64,000 bases of DNA from Leptasterias polaris (taxonomy: Eukaryota > Echinodermata > Asteroidea > Forcipulatida > Asteriidae). Within the stretch, counting starts at the first letter, position 1. The number at the start of each line of letters is the position of its first letter. Position numbers and translations under genes: made by a program. The stretch spans positions 1,302,001-1,366,000 of the forward strand of contig JAZGTN010000011.1 in assembly GCA_037783415.1 (NCBI GenBank), read 5' to 3'. The notes beneath the pieces are model-generated. The model searched no databases, was not told the DNA's origin, and saw only the letters and a program-made list of their open reading frames with translations. Positions 36,745 to 64,000 of this stretch are shown here, in pieces.

Positions 36745-36816
36745 GGGCTAGATAGCTCAGTTGGTAGAGCACCAGCATGTCAATCTAGAGGTCGCAGGTT
36801 CAAATCCCACTCTAGT
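36745..36816 (+). repeat. tRNA-like sequence with GTC anticodon, degenerate
   Basis: Starting at ggctagatagctcagttgg, an acceptor stem can form (GGCTAGA with TCTAGTA: five Watson-Crick pairs and one wobble) as well as a perfect D-stem (GCTC/GAGC). The anticodon loop ATGTCAA reads GTC (Asp). The anticodon and T stems have two mismatches each, so a functional tRNA-Asp is unlikely. It is best read as a tRNA-derived repeat. Confidence 0.45.
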
Positions 36817-36849
36817 AAATTTTCTTTGTTCATTCCCAAAATACGTTTA

Positions 36850-37175
36850 TTTAAGGTATCGCTTTAATTACAGATATTTATCATTAAAACAAATATTCTT
36901 GAATGTAGATTTTATATAAATCAAAGAAAATCATAAAATAATAGTTCATAATGTAACTAAGGAAATAATAAGTAGAACCATTCTGTGTATGCTTTGTGGA
37001 AACGTCCAGGTTTTCATTTAATATAACTTCTCTTTTATGTATTACTTAGAAAACTATATTAAAACCAACTTGCAGGCACCTTTAAGATAATGCAATGTTT
37101 TAAATTATAGCATTAACTGCATCTAAAACCCTTTTTATCTGATCAACAAATCCTGTTTTAAGGGGCTTACTTAGA
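36850..37175. other. intergenic DNA downstream of MTHFD1
   Basis: AT-rich. A reverse-strand AATAAA (tttatt on plus, about 36847-36852) could serve as the poly(A) signal, but this is not certain. Confidence 0.3.
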
Positions 37176-37409
37176 CAAAGCTGTAGTGATCTCTACGCCC
37201 AGATCATAATAGCTTTGCAAGAACAAGCCCGTGATGACCTCTGAGCAAAGGTCATAACTGCAAACCTGTGATGACCTCCGTTTTCAAGATCAGAGGCATA
37301 CACCAAGTAGAAAATACCTATGACGGACCTCTGCTTAAGGTCATTAAAGAAGAACATCTCCAGTAAGGAAGTGATGACCTCTGTATGGGGGTCGAAACAA
37401 CTCTGGCAT

Positions 37410-62216
<24,807 letters not shown>

Positions 62217-63403
62217 CTGGTGAAACAAAATTTTTAAAATAAATTAATTCAATAAATTGTGAACAATTATGAACTGCAAAAGTACTATACATGTCATGTA
62301 AAGAATTGTCAGTGTATAATTTATGAAAACTTGTGATTTATTACTTGATAATTGTAAAAAAAATGGTACGTGAAATTGACATCCTGGCACATCAAGATGA
62401 AACAGAACAAAATGGCTTCTTAGTTTAAAAATGGCGTCTTCACATTAGGGTCAATGTCAATTTCATTTTCATTTTGTAGATTCACAAAATAAAACTATTT
62501 AAAAAAGATTTTTATGAAGGATTCTTGTTTGCTGTTTGTGCATTGGCTTTGAAGACCATCACAATGCAGCCATCTTGGATTTGTCCCCCATTCATATCAA
62601 TGCAACCAAATCAAGGCTGGAAGGGTTAAATAGTCTGGTACATGTTTGGTATTATGAGAATTCTTATTCACTATTGCTATTACAGACAGGAAACATTGGA
62701 AAAGTTTTCCACAGCAGAGATTTAGGTATAAACTAATCAGCAGGAATTTGAGAAGATCCCCTGAAAACAAACAAGACTACAGTGTCAGTGTATGGAGAGT
62801 CAATTATTTTATCTCAGATGTGTATCTATAATGTTCTTGTGTGATCTAGGAAGGCCAAAGGTCTATTTTCTTTAATCACTGGTTACACAATATTTGTGCA
62901 ACTGTGCATTGAATTATAATTAACAGACATTCAACGCATAGGGGTCAGAGCCCTTGCCCCCGCCCCCAAATGAGATCGAATTAGGCTTACTGTTTTTAAC
63001 AGGCAGTGGATATTTTACCATAGATAGTAAAATCCTCCAAACCCTGTTTTGTTTGTACCCAAGGTCAGACACTATTTCTATTCAAAGCAAAATTCTTGGA
63101 AGCAACAAATTAGAACGAGAAATGGTAATAATACTATCCATTTAAGGAGTCAAATTTTAATAATAAAAGAAGTTCTTTATCTTTTGGGGATTTGGGGGAA
63201 AAAAGCATCAATGCCATTGATGCTATGCAGAGTGTGTCGGTTGAAAACTGTGAGTGTTGTCCTCTAATCTAGGCTAACAGGATGTGGACCAAAAGCTTGG
63301 TAATTGTTACTATATAAATGCGGGTCAAAGAGGGCACAGCTAAAACTCTGCATCCTACCACCATTTTATCTCACTAAACTTAGGTCAAATTATATATCCT
63401 TAC

Positions 63404-63573
63404 CTGTCTAGATGCACAGGTACTTTGAACTATTACAAAATCATGAAAAATATGCCATTTTCGGAAGTATGGGGGTCTTGAAAACGCTGCTTGTAACATT
63501 ACACTCCACTTTAGTTCATTCGGGTTTGAGTGTGCGAGTGTTCCGTCCGTGCGATAAAATGTGCGCTTGAATT
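63404..63573 (-). promoter_or_regulatory. possible MTHFD1 promoter and 5' untranslated exon
   Basis: A consensus donor (AGACAG|GTAAGG at 63404/63403) ends a CpG-bearing stretch (cacggacgg, about 63540-63555). The open frame across it (63380-63655) would hit a stop if spliced to the 62216 exon, and the frame that would continue into MTHFD1 has a TAG and no ATG. So it could only be untranslated in this gene, or belong to another transcript. Confidence 0.3.
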
Positions 63574-63857
63574 TTCCTTTTTTATAAAAATAATAAAGGT
63601 CAGAATTTAGCGTTTGAGGAATATTGCGAAAAGGGAAATGAAGTCCAACATCCATAAAAAGTGGTGGCAGGATAGGGATATTTTTATTTATTTTTTATTT
63701 TTTTTTGGGGGGGGGGGCACTTTTTACTTTAGATAGGCCTATGCTAGCCAAACAGTGTTTCGGATGATTTTTACTGTAGTCAGCCAGAAATAAAATATCC
63801 ATTGCCTACTAATTGTTTTCAAAAAGCAGATTGATATTTAGTTGTGATAATCAGAAA

Positions 63858-63923
63858 CCTCCATCCTCCTGAACGGTCTAGACCAAGACTGTCAGTGTCA
63901 GTGCACTGTCAGGAGGATGGAGG
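63858..63923. repeat. inverted repeat, 15-bp perfect arms
   Basis: cctccatcctcctga (63858-63872) and tcaggaggatggagg (63909-63923) flank an inner ggtctagacc palindrome. Confidence 0.8.
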
Positions 63924-63980
63924 ATTACTAGACCCAGTAACTGGGGCGCTGTACTCATTTTTTGAAATTTTGTCTTTTAT

Positions 63981-64000
63981 CTTTCGTACTAGTACGAAAG
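63981..64000. repeat. 20-bp perfect palindrome at window edge
   Basis: ctttcgtactagtacgaaag reads the same on both strands; it may extend beyond the window. Confidence 0.85.

Noticed and set aside
63404..63655. 91-codon minus frame as MTHFD1 exon 1 with a transit peptide
   Set aside because: Splicing its donor to the exon at 62216 puts the reading frame into a stop within five codons; only a non-coding role remains possible.

Overview
This is nuclear DNA of an animal. Coding sequence is cut into short exons with GT-AG introns, the background is AT-rich, and short interspersed elements, palindromic (foldback) elements and MITE-like repeats are dense. The tRNA-Leu(CAA)-headed SINE, the frequent tacatgtacatg motif and the protein matches suggest a marine deuterostome. 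An echinoderm, perhaps a sea star, is my best guess, but this rests on remembered repeat style and not on a search.

Two genes can be read with confidence. On the plus strand, four exons (32102-34666) encode a complete 271-residue DNA alkylation repair protein of the AlkD HEAT-repeat family. On the minus strand, nineteen exons from 62216 down to 37410 encode all but the first roughly 14 residues of cytoplasmic C-1-tetrahydrofolate synthase (MTHFD1), a trifunctional folate enzyme. All joins keep frame and sum to 921 residues plus stop. The two genes converge tail to tail, 2.7 kb apart. The MTHFD1 start exon was not found; a spliced-looking CpG-containing stretch at about 63.4-63.6 kb may be its 5' region.

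The left 30 kb is mostly non-coding. I see three candidate first coding exons on the minus strand (3804-3920, 15479-15653, 29670-29843). Each has a good start context and splice donor, but the rest of its gene is not recognised. A candidate 39-residue membrane microprotein lies at 14958-15077, and there is a weak candidate terminal exon at 273-412.

The rest is repeats: several SINE families, inverted-repeat elements, two elements nested inside SINEs with clear TA target duplications, a 24-copy 20-bp minisatellite abutting an MTHFD1 splice acceptor, a 54-bp CpG-rich minisatellite, and a perfect 46-bp hairpin. No CRISPR array, operon or rRNA is present, and I saw no retroviral or transposase protein.
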